A DNA stretch of 64,000 nt from CANLBN01 sp965230205 (lineage in GTDB: Bacteria > Pseudomonadota > Gammaproteobacteria > Pseudomonadales > Cellvibrionaceae): contig OZ245996.1 in the NCBI GenBank assembly GCA_965230205.1, positions 3,906,001-3,970,000 of the forward strand. Reading direction: 5' to 3'. The notes beneath the pieces are model-generated. The model saw only the letters and a program-made list of their open reading frames with translations. It searched no databases and had not been told where the DNA came from. Shown here piece by piece: positions 63,568-64,000 of this stretch (its first letter is position 1; every line of letters begins with the position of its first letter). The position numbers were made by a program, and so were the translations under genes.

Positions 63568-64000
63568 CTAGTGCTTAACCCCTGGGTTATCAGCAGATTG
63601 CCTGGCTTTTGCCTCCAGCGCTTGATATTCATCATCCGATAACGGTTTTGGCATAGACTGCAAAGCAATTTCAAGGACCTGATCTATCCATTTAACAGGC
63701 TTAATGACCAAATCCTGTAAAATATTCTCCGGTATTTCCTTTAAATCGCGCTGGTTCTCCAGAGGGATAATAACGGTTTTAACTCCGCCTCTATGGGCAG
63801 CCAATAGCTTTTCCTTCAAGCCACCAATACGCAATACCTCTCCACGCAATGTAATTTCGCCAGTCATTGCAACATCTGCTCGAACCGGGATATTGGTCAA
63901 TACAGACACTAACGCTGTAGACATCGCAATACCGGCACTTGGGCCATCTTTTGGTGTTGCGCCTTCAGGCACATGGATATGAATATCGAACTTTTCTGAG
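63568..64000 (-). CDS. lon: ATP-dependent protease Lon, C-terminal proteolytic domain (5' end outside window)
   Basis: The frame is open to base 64000, so only the last 143 residues are seen. They contain the Ser-Lys dyad: the catalytic Ser in KDGPSAGIAM and the Lys in GGLKEKLLAAHRGG, with the LTNIPVRADVAMTGEITLRGEV core of the S16 domain. Lon degrades unfolded and regulatory proteins; it precedes hupB in the same direction. Confidence 0.96.
   Translation of the reverse strand, partial: SEKFDIHIHVPEGATPKDGPSAGIAMSTALVSVLTNIPVRADVAMTGEITLRGEVLRIGGLKEKLLAAHRGGVKTVIIPLENQRDLKEIPENILQDLVIKPVKWIDQVLEIALQSMPKPLSDDEYQALEAKARQSADNPGVKH

Noticed and set aside
1..64000. CRISPR arrays, tRNA and rRNA genes, intact IS or prophage genes
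   Set aside because: None recognised by reading; spaced repeats, tRNA-like cloverleaf ends and transposase motifs are not seen. A tRNA or covariance-model scan would be needed to exclude them fully.

Overview
The window is a stretch of gammaproteobacterial chromosome. It is AT-rich by eye (no GC value was computed). The gene content points to a motile, Pseudomonas-like relative, possibly marine: rpoE(algU)-rseABC-mucD divergent from nadB, the lepA-lepB-DUF4845-rnc-era-recO run, cysM-rlmD-relA-mazG, and fleSR-fliEFGHIJ. The species cannot be named from sequence alone. No rRNA, tRNA, CRISPR array, prophage or intact insertion sequence was seen.

Layout. 1-7000: the 3' part of a UvrD/RecB-like helicase-nuclease, a membrane class III adenylate cyclase, a TauE/SafE exporter, DAHP synthase, a GrxA-type glutaredoxin and trpS. 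7076-7300: a small non-coding element with 21-bp terminal inverted repeats (copy 1). 7400-11300: apeB, uppP, tsaB and a Lys/Ala-rich histone H1-like gene, whose promoter is preceded by about 100 bp of helically phased A/T tracts. 11700-18100: adk, mazG, relA, rlmD, cysM. 18278-19366: a GacS/BarA-like protein that has lost its sensor and kinase domains and keeps only receiver and HPt. 19390-30058: recO back to rpoE, with an ogt-type methyltransferase inserted between mucD and lepA. 30269-30309: a sigma-E promoter for rpoE interleaved with a sigma-70-like promoter for nadB. 31980-32242: copy 2 of the small element, inverted relative to copy 1 and overlapping the nadB stop codon.

32251-38516: a small cytoplasmic histidine kinase paired with a receiver-TPR protein, cmoA-cmoB (tRNA wobble uridine modification), fldB and a diguanylate cyclase. 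38783-50323 is an accessory-looking stretch: a thioredoxin-fold pair, a 2OG-Fe(II) oxygenase, a secreted phospholipase A2-like protein, several small membrane proteins, LysE, VOC, RidA, a MocR-type PLP-dependent regulator with a clear repeat operator, ccoG, DUF1761, GNAT, a SUKH-ankyrin protein and a membrane protein with a duplicated WLGGW helix. 50622-60602: the flagellar block fliJIHGFE and fleR-fleS, with sigma-54 type promoters before fliE and fleS; the master regulator gene fleQ/flrA is not next to fleS. 60824-64000: ppiD, hupB and the 3' end of lon (cut by the window edge).

How the parts connect. FleS-FleR with sigma-54 would drive the basal body, motor-switch and export-ATPase genes. 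RpoE with RseA/RseB/RseC, MucD, PpiD and LepB form an envelope stress and secretion set. RelA, MazG and Lon belong to stringent and stress physiology. Points most worth a second look are the modular paired-hairpin element, the kinase-less GacS-like phosphorelay protein, the phased A-tract promoter of the H1-like gene, the MocR operator array, and the acidic tail on FliH.
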